In this document: positions 20,301 through 26,078 of the stretch, in pieces
Position numbering within the stretch: position 1 is the stretch's first letter
Layout of the letters: each line of letters starts with the position of its first letter
Assembly (NCBI RefSeq): GCF_010500915.1
Contig: NZ_JAAAWP010000003.1
Location: 372,001 to 436,000, forward strand
DNA from: Alteromonas hispanica
Lineage (GTDB): Bacteria > Pseudomonadota > Gammaproteobacteria > Enterobacterales > Alteromonadaceae
Direction: 5' to 3'
Length of the DNA: 64,000 bases
The notes under the pieces: generated by a model
Databases searched by the model: none
Told to the model about the DNA's origin: nothing
Seen by the model: the letters and a program-made list of their open reading frames with translations, nothing else
Made by a program: the position numbers and the translations under genes

Positions 20301-23300
20301 CTGTTGCCGAAACGGTAAAGTCGCCTTCAGCCAGGGCGCTAGGCACATCGGCACTGAATGTGCCGTCTGCTTGCACGGCTGCTTGGAAACTTTGCGAGTT
20401 ACCATTGGCATCTACCACAGTAATGGTAACCAGTGTGCCAGGTGCCACGTCGGTAGTACCTGTGATAGTAGGGGTAACATCGCTAGTAGCGCCTTGTGTA
20501 TCAAGGGTTAATAGCGGCGCTTCGCTATCTACACTACCTGTTGTATTGGCATTCGCGGTATTGCCTGCACTGTCGGTTGCAGTGGCAGTAACAGTAAAGT
20601 CGCCGTCAGCTAGTGCATTTGGCACATCTACACTGAAGCTACCATTTGCATCGACCAAGGCATTGATAGTTTGCGTGTTTCCAGCGCTATCTGTAACGAC
20701 AAGCGTAACCGTGCTTCCTTCAGGAAGGTCTGTTGTGCCTGAAAGTGTGGGTGTGGTGTCGCCCGTGCTGCCAGGATTTTCAAGGGTAAGCGTTGGTGCT
20801 GTGGTATCAATTTCACCTGTGGTATCGACAGTAGCCGTATTGCCTGCTTCATCGGTCACACTGGCATTAACCGTAAACTCGCCCTCGGCCAGTTCTGCTG
20901 GTACATCCACACTGTAAGTACCATCGGCCTGCACAACGGCGGTCACAGTTTGCGTGTTGCCCGCGCTGTCAGTAATGGTAAGGGTAACCGTGCTGCCAGG
21001 GGCAGCATCGGTGGTACCTGAAAGAGTAGGCGTGGTGTCGTTGTCGGTTGCTATGGTGTCGATAGTGATCGACGGCGCAGTAGTATCAATTTCACCTGTG
21101 ATATCGGCGGTGGCGGTATTGCCTGCTTCATCAGTCACACTCGCGTTAACGGTGAACTCGCCTTCGGCCAGTTCTGCTGGTAAATCCACACTGTAAGTAC
21201 CGTCAGTCTGCACAATGGCGGTCACGGTTTGCGTGTTGCCTGCACTATCGGTAATAGTTAACGTAACCGTACTGCCGGGGGCTGCGTCAGTAGTCCCTGA
21301 CAGCGTTGGCGTGGTGTCATTACTGGTTGCCACTGGGTCGATAGTGATCGACGGTGCTGTGGTATCAATTTCACCTGTGGTATCGGCGGTGGCGGTATTG
21401 CCAGCCTCGTCAGTCACACTGGCATTAACCGTAAACTCCCCTTCAGCTAATTCAGCTGGTACGTCTGCGCTGTAAGTTCCGTCAGCCTGCACAATGGCGG
21501 TCACAGTTTGCGTGTTGCCCGCGCTGTCAGTAATGGTAAGGGTAACGGTACTGCCCGGTGTGGCATCGGTGGTACCTGAAAGGGTCGGCGTGGTGTCGTC
21601 GTCAGTAGCTATCGCGTTGATGGTGATTGTGGGTGCAGTGGTATCAATAATACCCGTGGTATCGGCGGTAGCCGTATTACCAGCCTCGTCAGTCACACTA
21701 GCGTTAACGGTGAATTCGCCTTCAGCTAATTCAGCTGGTACGTCTGCGCTGTAAGTTCCGTCAGCCTGCACAATGGCGGTCACCGTTTGCGTGTTACCTG
21801 CGCTATCGGTAATGGTCAACGTTACTGTACTGCCAGGGGCGGCATCTGTGGTACCTGAAAGAGTAGGCGTGGTGTCGTTGTCAGTAGCTATCGCGTTGAT
21901 GGTGATTGTGGGTGCGGTAGTATCAATTTCACCTGTGGTATCGGCGGTTGCGGTATTGCCAGCCTCGTCAGTCACACTAGCGTTAACGGTAAACTCGCCT
22001 TCAGCTAATTCAGCTGGTACGTCTGCGCTGTAAGTTCCGTCTGCCTGCACAATGGCGGTCACGGTTTGCGTGTTGCCCGCGCTATCGGTAATAGTTAACG
22101 TAACCGTGCTGCCAGGGGCGGCATCGGTAGTACCTGAAAGGGTCGGCGTGGTGTCATTGTCGGTAGCTATGGCGTCGATAGTGATCGACGGCGCAGTAGT
22201 ATCAATTTCACCTGTGGTATCGGCGGTGGCGGTATTACCAGCCTCGTCAGTCACACTGGCATTAACCGTAAATTCGCCCTCGGCTAATTCAGCCGGTACG
22301 TCCGCACTATAGGTACCGTCTGCTTGCACAATGGCAGTTACAGTTTGCGTGTTGCCCCCACTATCGGTAATAGTTAGCGTAACTGTGCTACCCGGTGTGG
22401 CATCAGTGGTACCTGAAAGGGTTGGCGTGGTGTCATTATCAGTCGCTATGGTGTCGATAGTGATCGATGGCGCCGTAGTATCAATCACGCCTGTGGTATC
22501 AGCGGTTGCTGTATTGCCAGCCTCATCAGTCACACTAGCGTTAACGGTAAACTCGCCTTCGGCCAGTTCTTCGGGCACATCTACACTATAGGTTCCATCG
22601 GCATGCACAATGGCGGTCACAGTTTGCGTGTTGCCCGCGCTGTCGGTGATAGTTAGCGTAACCGTACTGCCAGGGGCGGCATCTGTTGTCCCTGACAAAG
22701 TTGGCGTGGTGTCGTTATCCAAAGCTGGCGCATTAATAGTGATTGTTGGTGCGGTGGTATCAATAATACCCGTGGTATCGGCGGTAGCTGTATTACCCGC
22801 TTCATCGGTCACACTGGCGTTAACGGTAAACTCGCCTTCGACCAGTTCTTCGGGCACATCTACACTATAGGTTCCATCGGCCTGCACAATGGCGGTAACG
22901 GTTTGTGTGTTGCCCGCACTATCGGTAATAGTAAGGGTAACGGTACTTCCCGGAGTTGCGTCAGTGGTACCGGTAAGGGTTGGCGTGGTGTCGTTATCCA
23001 AAGCTGGCGAATTGATCGTAATTGAGGGTGCAGTAGCATCAATTCTTCCAGAGGTTGACCCATCAGCATTATTTCCGGTGGGCTCAAGTACTCTACCGTC
23101 TACCGTGAAATCGCCATCGGACAGTGCGTTTGGCACTTCTACAGTAAAAGTTCCATCACCTTGAACGATCGCGGTAACGATTTGTACGCTCCCTTCGCTA
23201 TCTGCAATAACTAAGGTTACCGTACTGCCGGGAATGGCAGATGTTACACCTGAAATTATGGGTGTTGTATCGTTTGTAAGCCCGATAAAATCCAATGTTA

Positions 23301-23859
23301 ATGAAACATCTTGCGCTTGCGCTCCTAAACCGGAAAATTCCCTAGGAACTATGCTCTCACCGTTATTAGCATTTTTATCAAATTGAAACCCAATAGGCTC
23401 TACTTCTTCAATGATGCGGTCAACGCGCACAAAGTTATTACCACCACCATTTGTGACGCCGCCATCGAGTCCTGCTGCTGTATCCTCTAACGACTCTAAA
23501 ATATCCCCATCACCTTCAAGAACACTCAAAAAATCGGTATTGTTGGCTGGATTTTCTTCTACAGAGCCTGTGTCGTTGAGCAGTTCAGCTACCACGCTGA
23601 CGCTTTCATCAAAGATTGCAAACTCATCGTCAGAATTAGAATCCTCAAAATCAAGTTGCAAAGGAAAAGCAAATGTCTGCCCTGCCGGAAGAGTTCGTAA
23701 TTCACCATCAACACTAACGGTGACCAGGGAATCAGGCGATATAGTAAGCGTGTCTCCTTCTGCTATAACTATACCCGGTTTTGCTGCTATTTTGTCACCA
23801 GTTTCACTACGAACTAACTCTGCTTCACCAACTACCTTTGCAATGCTCACTTTAGCCAT
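8323..23859 (-). CDS. Giant LapA/BapA-type repetitive surface adhesin
   Basis: This 5178-residue adhesin should be secreted by the adjacent type I system and bind cells to surfaces or each other. Order of parts: an N-terminal LapA-like retention module (about residues 1-110), a linker with a TAAG LapG-type cleavage site (127-130), then about 40 Ig-like domains. These are one divergent domain, eight near-identical 93-residue repeats (279-1022), nineteen diverged copies, an alternating 83/88-residue array and one more Ig-like unit. Then come two long BapA-type modules, each with an EF-hand loop, a related single module and a duplicated acidic tail. No Sec signal peptide and no RTX nonapeptides are seen. 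Only one cysteine was found (residue 2223). The start has GAGAGA upstream on the minus strand. Long + strand frames opposite it are shadows. Role is inferred from the family and the lapBC/lapDG neighbours. Confidence 0.93.
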   Translation of the reverse strand: MAKVSIAKVVGEAELVRSETGDKIAAKPGIVIAEGDTLTISPDSLVTVSVDGELRTLPAGQTFAFPLQLDFEDSNSDDEFAIFDESVSVVAELLNDTGSVEENPANNTDFLSVLEGDGDILESLEDTAAGLDGGVTNGGGNNFVRVDRIIEEVEPIGFQFDKNANNGESIVPREFSGLGAQAQDVSLTLDFIGLTNDTTPIISGVTSAIPGSTVTLVIADSEGSVQIVTAIVQGDGTFTVEVPNALSDGDFTVDGRVLEPTGNNADGSTSGRIDATAPSITINSPALDNDTTPTLTGTTDATPGSTVTLTITDSAGNTQTVTAIVQADGTYSVDVPEELVEGEFTVNASVTDEAGNTATADTTGIIDTTAPTITINAPALDNDTTPTLSGTTDAAPGSTVTLTITDSAGNTQTVTAIVHADGTYSVDVPEELAEGEFTVNASVTDEAGNTATADTTGVIDTTAPSITIDTIATDNDTTPTLSGTTDATPGSTVTLTITDSGGNTQTVTAIVQADGTYSADVPAELAEGEFTVNASVTDEAGNTATADTTGEIDTTAPSITIDAIATDNDTTPTLSGTTDAAPGSTVTLTITDSAGNTQTVTAIVQADGTYSADVPAELAEGEFTVNASVTDEAGNTATADTTGEIDTTAPTITINAIATDNDTTPTLSGTTDAAPGSTVTLTITDSAGNTQTVTAIVQADGTYSADVPAELAEGEFTVNASVTDEAGNTATADTTGIIDTTAPTITINAIATDDDTTPTLSGTTDATPGSTVTLTITDSAGNTQTVTAIVQADGTYSADVPAELAEGEFTVNASVTDEAGNTATADTTGEIDTTAPSITIDPVATSNDTTPTLSGTTDAAPGSTVTLTITDSAGNTQTVTAIVQTDGTYSVDLPAELAEGEFTVNASVTDEAGNTATADITGEIDTTAPSITIDTIATDNDTTPTLSGTTDAAPGSTVTLTITDSAGNTQTVTAVVQADGTYSVDVPAELAEGEFTVNASVTDEAGNTATVDTTGEIDTTAPTLTLENPGSTGDTTPTLSGTTDLPEGSTVTLVVTDSAGNTQTINALVDANGSFSVDVPNALADGDFTVTATATDSAGNTANANTTGSVDSEAPLLTLDTQGATSDVTPTITGTTDVAPGTLVTITVVDANGNSQSFQAAVQADGTFSADVPSALAEGDFTVSATVSDAQGNTATANETNGSIDTQAPIVTVNPLDSGNDITPVISGNTDLSEGAVVVITVTDSNGDTQTINALVDADGNFATEVLSPLPEGDYSVEVTATDDAGNSTTVTEDGGNIDTSAPVLTLNPQGTGNDETPNISGSTDLAPGSTVTLTVTDSAGNTQTFDAIVDANGDFSADVPNAMPYGSYTVIASATDEAGNTTTSSDTGILDTSAPALTLDAQVTVSDTTPTISGTTDLPAGSTVTLSVTDSAGKTQTFTALVDASGNFSADVPAPLAEGDYSVTAAATDSNGNSATVTDNNGIVDTVAPVISLDALGSNNNTTPTISGTTDLAAGESVTLLITDNAGNTQTVTATVDANGNFSVDVPTALAEGDYTVTATAQDAAGNQGSDSETGGSVDTTAPVITLDPLGIGNDNTPTISGNTDLAAGSTVTITVTDSAGTVQSFTATVDANGDFSADVPNPLADGNFDVTATATDAAGNTATDTVSGDINSAAPTLSLDPLGSGNDTTPTISGNTDLAPGSTVTLTVTDSAGNTQTFSAIVQGDGSFTADVPASLPEGDYSVTATATDGAGNSASVTENGGNIDTTAPSITIDTQGLGNDATPSISGTTDLNAGDTVSISVTDNAGNTQTFTATVQNDGTYSADVPADLAEGSFSVTVTATDDAGNSVTAIDNNGVIDTAAPTITLDAQGLTNDATPTISGTTDLAAGNTVSISVTDNQGNTQTFTATVQANGSFSADVPVDLAEGDYTVEVTATDDAGNQNTAVDNNGTVDTTPPVINLDPVASGNDATPILSGTTDLPEGATITLVVTDAGGNVQNLTATVNADGTFSVEVPSALVDGDYDVTASASDAAGNSTTVTDNGNINASAPDITLDALGQTNDATPLISGTTNASVGAIVTLTVTDSAGAVQTFTSTVQGDGTFSASVPSNLAEGSYTVEAEVTDGAGNTGSDSETGGVVDTTSPAIDVADPGVGNDATPTISGTTDQPAGSTVSITITDNAGNIQTLTATVQGDGSFSVDVPATLAEGTYTIQATVVDEACNTASDAETGVIDTISPVLTLDEPGTVSDSTPTISGTVDLPQGSTVQITVVDSAGNTQVFSALVGAGGVFSADVPAAMAEGNFTVSATATDEANNSTTDNEAGVVDTLVPTLTIDVADTTNDATPLITGTTDEPAGAVVTILVTDSDGATQTLSAVVQADGSFSISPGTDLAEGDFTVSATISDEAGNTATASDTGSIDTTAPSLTLTPLEEGNDTTPTLSGSTNLAQGSEVTLVVTDSAGNVQTITATVDVNGNFTVDVPAPLTEGAYSVEATASDEAGNSTTVVDNTGIIDTTAPTLSLDTLAPDSDTTPTISGNTDLPAGATVTITVTDNAGVSQTFDATVQGDGSFSADVPNAMAEGGYTVTAVAQDPAGNETTATETNGSVDTTAPTINLDAQGTGNDTTPTISGSTDLSPGSSVTITVIDSAGAEQTFTAIVDSNGNFSADVPNAMADGNFDVTATATDAAGNSASDTTSGNINTAVPNLTLDSLGTGNDTTPTISGTTNIAQGSTVSISVTDSAGNTQTFDAIVQANGTFSVDVPAALSEGNYSVTASATDGAGNTATANENGGIIDTTGPAAPTVDAGNGTEITGTAEAGAVVNVDVDGDGTPDSTVIADGDGNWSVTPTTPLADGVVVTATATDEAGNTSSPASDTVDAVAPIVAFNDLTTNDTTPALTGSVDDPTATVVVSINGADYTATNNGDGSWTLADDIVAALAEGSYTATVTATDADGNTVTNSGTVVIDTTAPAAPTVDAGNGTEITGTAEAGATVNVDVDGDGTPDFTVIADGDGNWSVTPTTPLADGVVVTATAVDEAGNGSAPASDTVDAVAPVVAINDLTTNDATPELTGTVDDPSAIVVVTIDGVNYTATNNGDGSWTLADDAVAALADGSYTATVTATDADGNVGSNSGTVVIDTTPPALPTVDAGNGTEITGTAEAGATVNVDVDGDGTPDFTVIADGDGNWSITPDTPLADGVIVTVTATDAAGNISNPASDTVDAAAPVVTFNDLTTNDTTPALTGSVDDPTATVVVTINGADYTATNNGDGTWTLADDAVAALAEGSYTATVTATDPEGNVGTNTGTVVIDTTAPAAPTVEAGNGTEITGTAEAGSKVNVDVDGDGTPDFTVIADSDGNWSVTPDTPLADGVVVTATATDEAGNTSGPASDTVDAVAPVVTINDVTTNDTTPELTGTVNDPNAVVVVTIDGNDYTATNNGDGTWTLVDDAVATLAEGTYTVTVAATDAAGNTVTNTGTVVIDTTAPTVAINDLTTNDTTPELTGTVNDPNAVVVVTIDGNDYTATNNGDGTWTLADDVVATLAEGSYPTSVTATDAAGNTVTNTGTVVIDTTAPTVAINDLTTNDTTPELTGTVNDPNAVVVVTIDGNDYTATNNGDGTWTLADDVVAALAEGSYPTSVTATDAAGNTVTNTGTVVIDTTAPTVGINDLTTNDTTPELTGTVNDPNAVVVVTIDGNDYTATNNGDGTWTLADNIVALLAEGNYTATVTATDAVGNVATDTGTVVIDTSIDENNNGQTVTFDSISNDSGVAGDFITSDSTLIFNGTVDLGDNTTLTVTVDGTSYTFGTDPELTIDGSGNWSLDLTGTTLPAGTYAVVATVTDEAGNSASTASQNVVVQALDAINDGNTIDMGEPVVTVNPPETTSNVQVIGLAESTGGVDASAIFTVSPNNVGEVFVEVEQIALVAVADAYIVEVYDENGQLVYQGVSANSQLADVGGLDIFNVTGDETISFSLTGLAAGNYSVVVRNDENTLEELLDSDGNGDVNLDELGTAGVVLGPDNQTSVLDTVETTLNGGILGILPGTVGTQVRGVLETLLDTTTVIGAGDLAGALTGPLDDLGLTSSLDDILTVLADALLSNTLTLLQDTDITTTLTEYTYTGETVAQGNLIDGDLGGVGADTILDGAQVTLVTNASGDSVVVPASGTVTIQGNYGVLEIAADGTYTYTADGDRSAIGQDEVFNYTLSDGETSDIAALTITISGSDFPPVVAQTDNNDMELGAQTAIVNAPVTDSDFQVIGLAEGSPAGGSPEASTTLTVDAGFFGEVVVEVSQTALVAVADAYRVDIIDADGNVVATAMTPDNPLIGDVAGVNLIGLTGDDILVAKFSGLPAGEYTVVVRNDDSVLESLLDQDGDGSITLTELGNGGVVLGEENQEVVLTAVEDALNGTNASVLNGLGLGTVVRNLILEPALSTADTIGAGDLVSTITNGLNLLGLGTLVDAALDAVAAALLSNTLTLLQSTDITSTLTEYAFEGSTTTSGNVIDAANTGDVADSIAEGGVVTQVTHTNGESVTVLGTGLSGITISGDYGDLTIFEDGSYTYVANGVRDGLGSTDSFSYTISDGTNTSTANLNFNLSGQGISADSARAELTYDFVSEAGPSDIDALSHSYLLGLGGSFSDTSSTFAVAANTTQDITLNVDNGSLLSLVSSLTVTVEKFINGAWEPFRVFPNGELVSLLGIDGDTVLTVNGLAEGLYRLSMSGTTGLGVTGSISVDLSSTVNYLDQFEVSGVQTATGNLFENDVLFGTTYDVTVSTDGINFQDATGGITLIGEYGTLQIDESGAYTYTPDNSLVVFDGTLTDTFTYRIEYPDGTVEEAELSVFVTASGEGVSEGAVTSSSETVSSSDGLSSEASEETDAHSLTTKEDTSNESYVSIAEELRQEFNSDLMMLSEHGLSSSIDITLGNYFAGVRAFGLSNVNVNRIDTSVRLPINLGENTISLTPEIPSQDLRDLDYSITLPKSDILSYGFESVVKGEPVNIELPPGELILPAMFGKETVFVENASSLTELSEGETSSVDSTLGDDFDGAQTIDLSRINLEPIDIDGQPPIAPEEGVITLIPEVSSPIVNEPEDTITLPEEDIISGGPVTEINIELVGIELPPEELILPETEPTTPGDDINNELVAESGAFAEGRPNESSTELSATYSTESEILKTAIDKLPSTDI
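8499..9165 (-). repeat. Imperfect duplication in the C-terminal tail of the adhesin
   Basis: Two stretches of about 110 residues, roughly 350 bases apart, follow the same pattern: a start like SSSIDITLG versus TSSVDSTLG, then ISLTPEIPS versus ITLIPEVSS, ITLPKSDILS versus ITLPEEDIIS, and an end like IELPPGELILP versus IELPPEELILP. The boundaries are approximate. This acidic, proline-containing tail is not a domain I recognise; it may form part of, or precede, the type I secretion signal. Confidence 0.75.
10729..10764 (-). other. EF-hand-type calcium loop in the second BapA-type module
   Basis: The twelve codons read DQDGDGSITLTE, with Asp at 1, 3 and 5, Gly at 6, Ile at 8 and Glu at 12, a full match to the EF-hand loop pattern. 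It occupies the same place in its module as the loop at 11842-11877. Confidence 0.75.
11842..11877 (-). other. EF-hand-type calcium loop in the first BapA-type module
   Basis: The twelve codons read DSDGNGDVNLDE, with Asp at 1 and 3, Asn at 5, Gly at 6, Asp at 7, Val at 8 and Glu at 12. Together with the paralogous loop about 1.1 kb away it suggests calcium binding in the membrane-distal part of the adhesin. Confidence 0.75.
12616..13671 (-). repeat. Four tandem 264-bp (88-residue) Ig-like repeats
   Basis: Four copies of an 88-residue unit begin at 13671, 13407, 13143 and 12879 (minus strand) with exact 264-base spacing. Each contains NDLTTNDTTPELTGTV or a close variant, the NDYTATNNGDGTWTL motif and the closing TGTVVIDT. 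Copies are nearly identical at protein level, so recent unequal recombination is likely. Confidence 0.92.
13672..15459 (-). repeat. 513-bp composite (83+88 residue) Ig repeat array
   Basis: An 83-residue type (starting APTVDAGNGTEITGTAEAG, with the acidic VDVDGDGTPD stretch) alternates with the 88-residue type. Three composite units of exactly 513 bases fill 13921-15459, and a fourth 83-residue copy (13672-13920) precedes the 88-residue tandem array. The alternation indicates that a two-domain unit was duplicated as a block. Confidence 0.9.
20794..23025 (-). repeat. Eight exact-length 279-bp tandem Ig-like repeats
   Basis: The 2232 bases are exactly eight units of 279 bases (93 residues). 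Each contains DTTPTLSGTTDA, PGSTVTLTITDS, GNTQTVTAIV, a DGTYS strand and DEAGNTATADTTG. Differences concentrate in the first ten residues of each unit (for example INAPALDN, IDTIATDN, IDPVATSN). From 15460 to 20793 the same fold continues as about nineteen clearly diverged copies. Confidence 0.95.
23470..23481 (-). other. Predicted LapG cleavage site TAAG in the adhesin N-terminus
   Basis: Codons ACA GCA GCA GGA encode Thr127-Ala-Ala-Gly130, preceded by Asp. LapG-type proteases cut between the two alanines of a T/P-A-A-G motif just after the retention module of LapA-like adhesins. Position about 130 fits that layout. Confidence 0.78.
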
Positions 23860-23946
23860 ACGACTCTCTCGATAACTATTTTTTCGCTTTCATAAGAGCG
23901 TAGCAGGGCTTTTTTATCTCGTTACTGGACTGTGGTACGGGTAGCG

Positions 23947-23978
23947 CCTAGACATTGGTATACCTAGACATTGGTATA
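23947..23978. repeat. Perfect 16-bp tandem repeat in the divergent lap promoter region
   Basis: The 16-mer CCTAGACATTGGTATA occurs twice head to tail (23947-23962 and 23963-23978) with no mismatch. It lies in the 266-base gap between the adhesin gene and the divergent secretion operon, and the second copy runs directly into a promoter -10 element. It could be a doubled operator or a slippage-prone spacer. Confidence 0.9.
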
Positions 23979-23980
23979 AT
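23972..23980 (+). promoter_or_regulatory. Extended -10 promoter for the TolC/ABC/HlyD/LuxR operon
   Basis: TGG followed by a perfect TATAAT (23975-23980) forms an extended -10 element on the + strand. The expected -35 region holds only ACATTG, so recognition would lean on the extended -10. The start of transcription would be near 23987, leaving about 140 bases of leader before the ATG at 24126. Confidence 0.6.
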
Positions 23981-24125
23981 TAATTGCAGCCAAATGCAGC
24001 AAAATCGTCTTTAAAACTCATCAATTAGGCTAAATTTCGCTTAATAAACTGGCGGAAAAGCAAATATGAATTAGGGTTAGAAGCATCATAGTGCACAAAT
24101 GTCACCAAACTAAGAGTCGTAGTTT

Positions 24126-26060
24126 ATGAAAAAACAATTTTCCTTAAAAACATCTCTCATACTTGGAATTCTTGGTGTTTCTTTGACTATGTTGGCAGCT
24201 GCGCAAAACAACAGCGTTAAGAACTCGCCTGTTAGCTTGGAAAACTACGTTCGCAAAGTTGTCAATGAAAACCCTGAAGTACAAGCTAGCTGGCGACAAC
24301 TTCAGGTAGCCATGTCAGATGTAGATATCGCACGAGGAGGGTTTCGTCCGCGCGTCGATGTTTTAGCAACAAGTGCCTACAACGATAGAAACTATGGCTT
24401 AGATCGTGAATTTATGGGGCACACTGGCGAAATAACACTAACTCAAATGCTTTACGACGGATTCTTTACAAGCAGCGAAGTAAAACGCTTTAAGCAAGCG
24501 CAGGTAGTACGTTTTTTCGAATTGTTGAGTGAAATAGAGCAAAAGTCGTTAGACACCGCTCTCGCTTTTATGGACGTACAGCTATTTAGAGAACTCCTTA
24601 CGCTGGCTGAAGAAAACCTTATTACTCACGTATCAGTTTTTAAGCAAATTGAGGAAAGTGTTGAAGCTGGTGTCGGACGTCGTGCTGACTTAGAACAGAT
24701 AAGCGGTCGACTTTCCTTAGCTGAGTCTAATGTTTTGACAGAGCTATCTAATTTACACGATGTTACTGCACGATTTTTAAGACTTGTTGGAGAGAAACCA
24801 GCGGATAATTTAAATCGAGTCACTCTAAATACCGCTTATGTCGACGCAAGTGTTACCGACATAAATACATTGCTTACCAGTGCCTATGCCACCAACCCAC
24901 AATTTAACGCTGCCATATACAACATTGACGCCCAACGTTATGCCGTAGACAGTGCAAAAAGCCTTTACCACCCGCAGGTAAATTTAACTGCTAGTTACGG
25001 AGCGCAAACACGCGACCTAGCCGCACTAAACAACACCATTACTGAAGCAAGTGTGGGCATTAATTTTTCTTACAATCTGTACAACGGCGGGTCTGACAGA
25101 GCCGCGATTCGCCAAGCCCTATCCCAGGTGGACCTCGCCAAAGATTTGCGCGACAAAGCCTGTATTGATATGAGACAAACTGTCCAAATAGCCTACAATG
25201 ATATTATCAATATCACTGAGCAACTACCGTCTTTAAATGCTCATCGTATTTCGTCAGACAGAGTAAAGACAGCGTATATGGATCAATTCACCATAGGTGA
25301 ACGCTCTCTACTGGACCTGCTAGACTCTGAAAATGAATATTACGAGTCGAGCAGAGCATATTTAGAGGCGCAATACACACTCGAAAAAGCGCGTGTAAGG
25401 CTTCTTGCTGCTTCAGGTAGCTTGGCGAAAACGCTTGGTATAACGAAAGAACGAGTACCAGATATGCTAAGTAGAGCGGAAGAAAAAATAAGTTACGACC
25501 CTAACTTTGTGTGCCCTGCGGTACGCACCAATTTTGCAGATGAGTTTAATATTCTTAAGCGCGACACCGATAATGATGGTGTTGTCGATTTATGGGATGA
25601 CTGTGTGAACTCTGCACCAGGTGAGGCGGTGGATAATATGGGGTGTGGAGTGAAGGAGCCTGAGCCTAACGCTGCAGATTTCACCCTAGACAATGCAGAA
25701 ATTGTTGATTCATTCAAAATAAACATTGAGTTTGCCACTAATTCGACTGAGGTACTACCCAAGTATGAAGGTGCTTTTCAGCAGGTCATCGATACATTGA
25801 ATAGTATGCCCAATACAGGGGTTATCATTCATGGTCACGCCTCACTTGATGGCGACGCCGCCTACAATCAAAGACTGTCTGAACGCAGAGCAAATGCCGT
25901 CGCATCTCTTCTTATGTCAAAAGCCAACATTGAAGCACGGCGAATTACTTCTGTTGGATACGGAGAGAGCCGCCCGCTTGTTGATGAGGAATCTAAAGCT
26001 GCCAATGCGCGCAACCGCAGAATTGAGGCGGCTATTATCCAGCTTCCTTCTAGTGAGTAG
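24126..26060 (+). CDS. TolC-family outer-membrane channel fused to an OmpA-type domain (LapE/AggA-like)
   Basis: The 644-residue protein should be the outer-membrane exit duct of the adhesin exporter. It has a signal peptide (about residues 1-26, ending LAAAQ) and two TolC-type repeat regions (about 35-450) with the usual helical pattern and YNLYNGG near the second beta part. A thrombospondin type 3-like calcium motif follows (DTDNDGVVDLWDDC from residue 480, cysteines 493 and 507). The C-terminal domain (about 528-640) is OmpA/MotB-like, with IEFATNS, the LSERRANAVASLL helix and the closing NRRIE. Stand-alone TolC/LapE proteins are about 430-480 residues, so the last 160 residues are extra. 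The fused domain probably anchors the channel to peptidoglycan. It opens the operon; lapB-like follows after 18 bases. The ribosome binding site is weak. Confidence 0.92.
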   Translation: MKKQFSLKTSLILGILGVSLTMLAAAQNNSVKNSPVSLENYVRKVVNENPEVQASWRQLQVAMSDVDIARGGFRPRVDVLATSAYNDRNYGLDREFMGHTGEITLTQMLYDGFFTSSEVKRFKQAQVVRFFELLSEIEQKSLDTALAFMDVQLFRELLTLAEENLITHVSVFKQIEESVEAGVGRRADLEQISGRLSLAESNVLTELSNLHDVTARFLRLVGEKPADNLNRVTLNTAYVDASVTDINTLLTSAYATNPQFNAAIYNIDAQRYAVDSAKSLYHPQVNLTASYGAQTRDLAALNNTITEASVGINFSYNLYNGGSDRAAIRQALSQVDLAKDLRDKACIDMRQTVQIAYNDIINITEQLPSLNAHRISSDRVKTAYMDQFTIGERSLLDLLDSENEYYESSRAYLEAQYTLEKARVRLLAASGSLAKTLGITKERVPDMLSRAEEKISYDPNFVCPAVRTNFADEFNILKRDTDNDGVVDLWDDCVNSAPGEAVDNMGCGVKEPEPNAADFTLDNAEIVDSFKINIEFATNSTEVLPKYEGAFQQVIDTLNSMPNTGVIIHGHASLDGDAAYNQRLSERRANAVASLLMSKANIEARRITSVGYGESRPLVDEESKAANARNRRIEAAIIQLPSSE

Positions 26061-26078
26061 ACGAGGGAAAAGGCCGGT

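Noticed and set aside
20794..23025. Regular repeats that could suggest a CRISPR array or other non-coding array
   Set aside because: The period is 279 bases with no short repeat-spacer pattern, and the frame is maintained throughout; these are protein domain repeats.
8462..23875. Many long open frames on the + strand opposite the giant adhesin
   Set aside because: They recur with the repeat period, have low-complexity Ser/Val/Pro-rich products and lie antisense to a continuous 15.5-kb frame with clear domains. They are codon-bias shadows.
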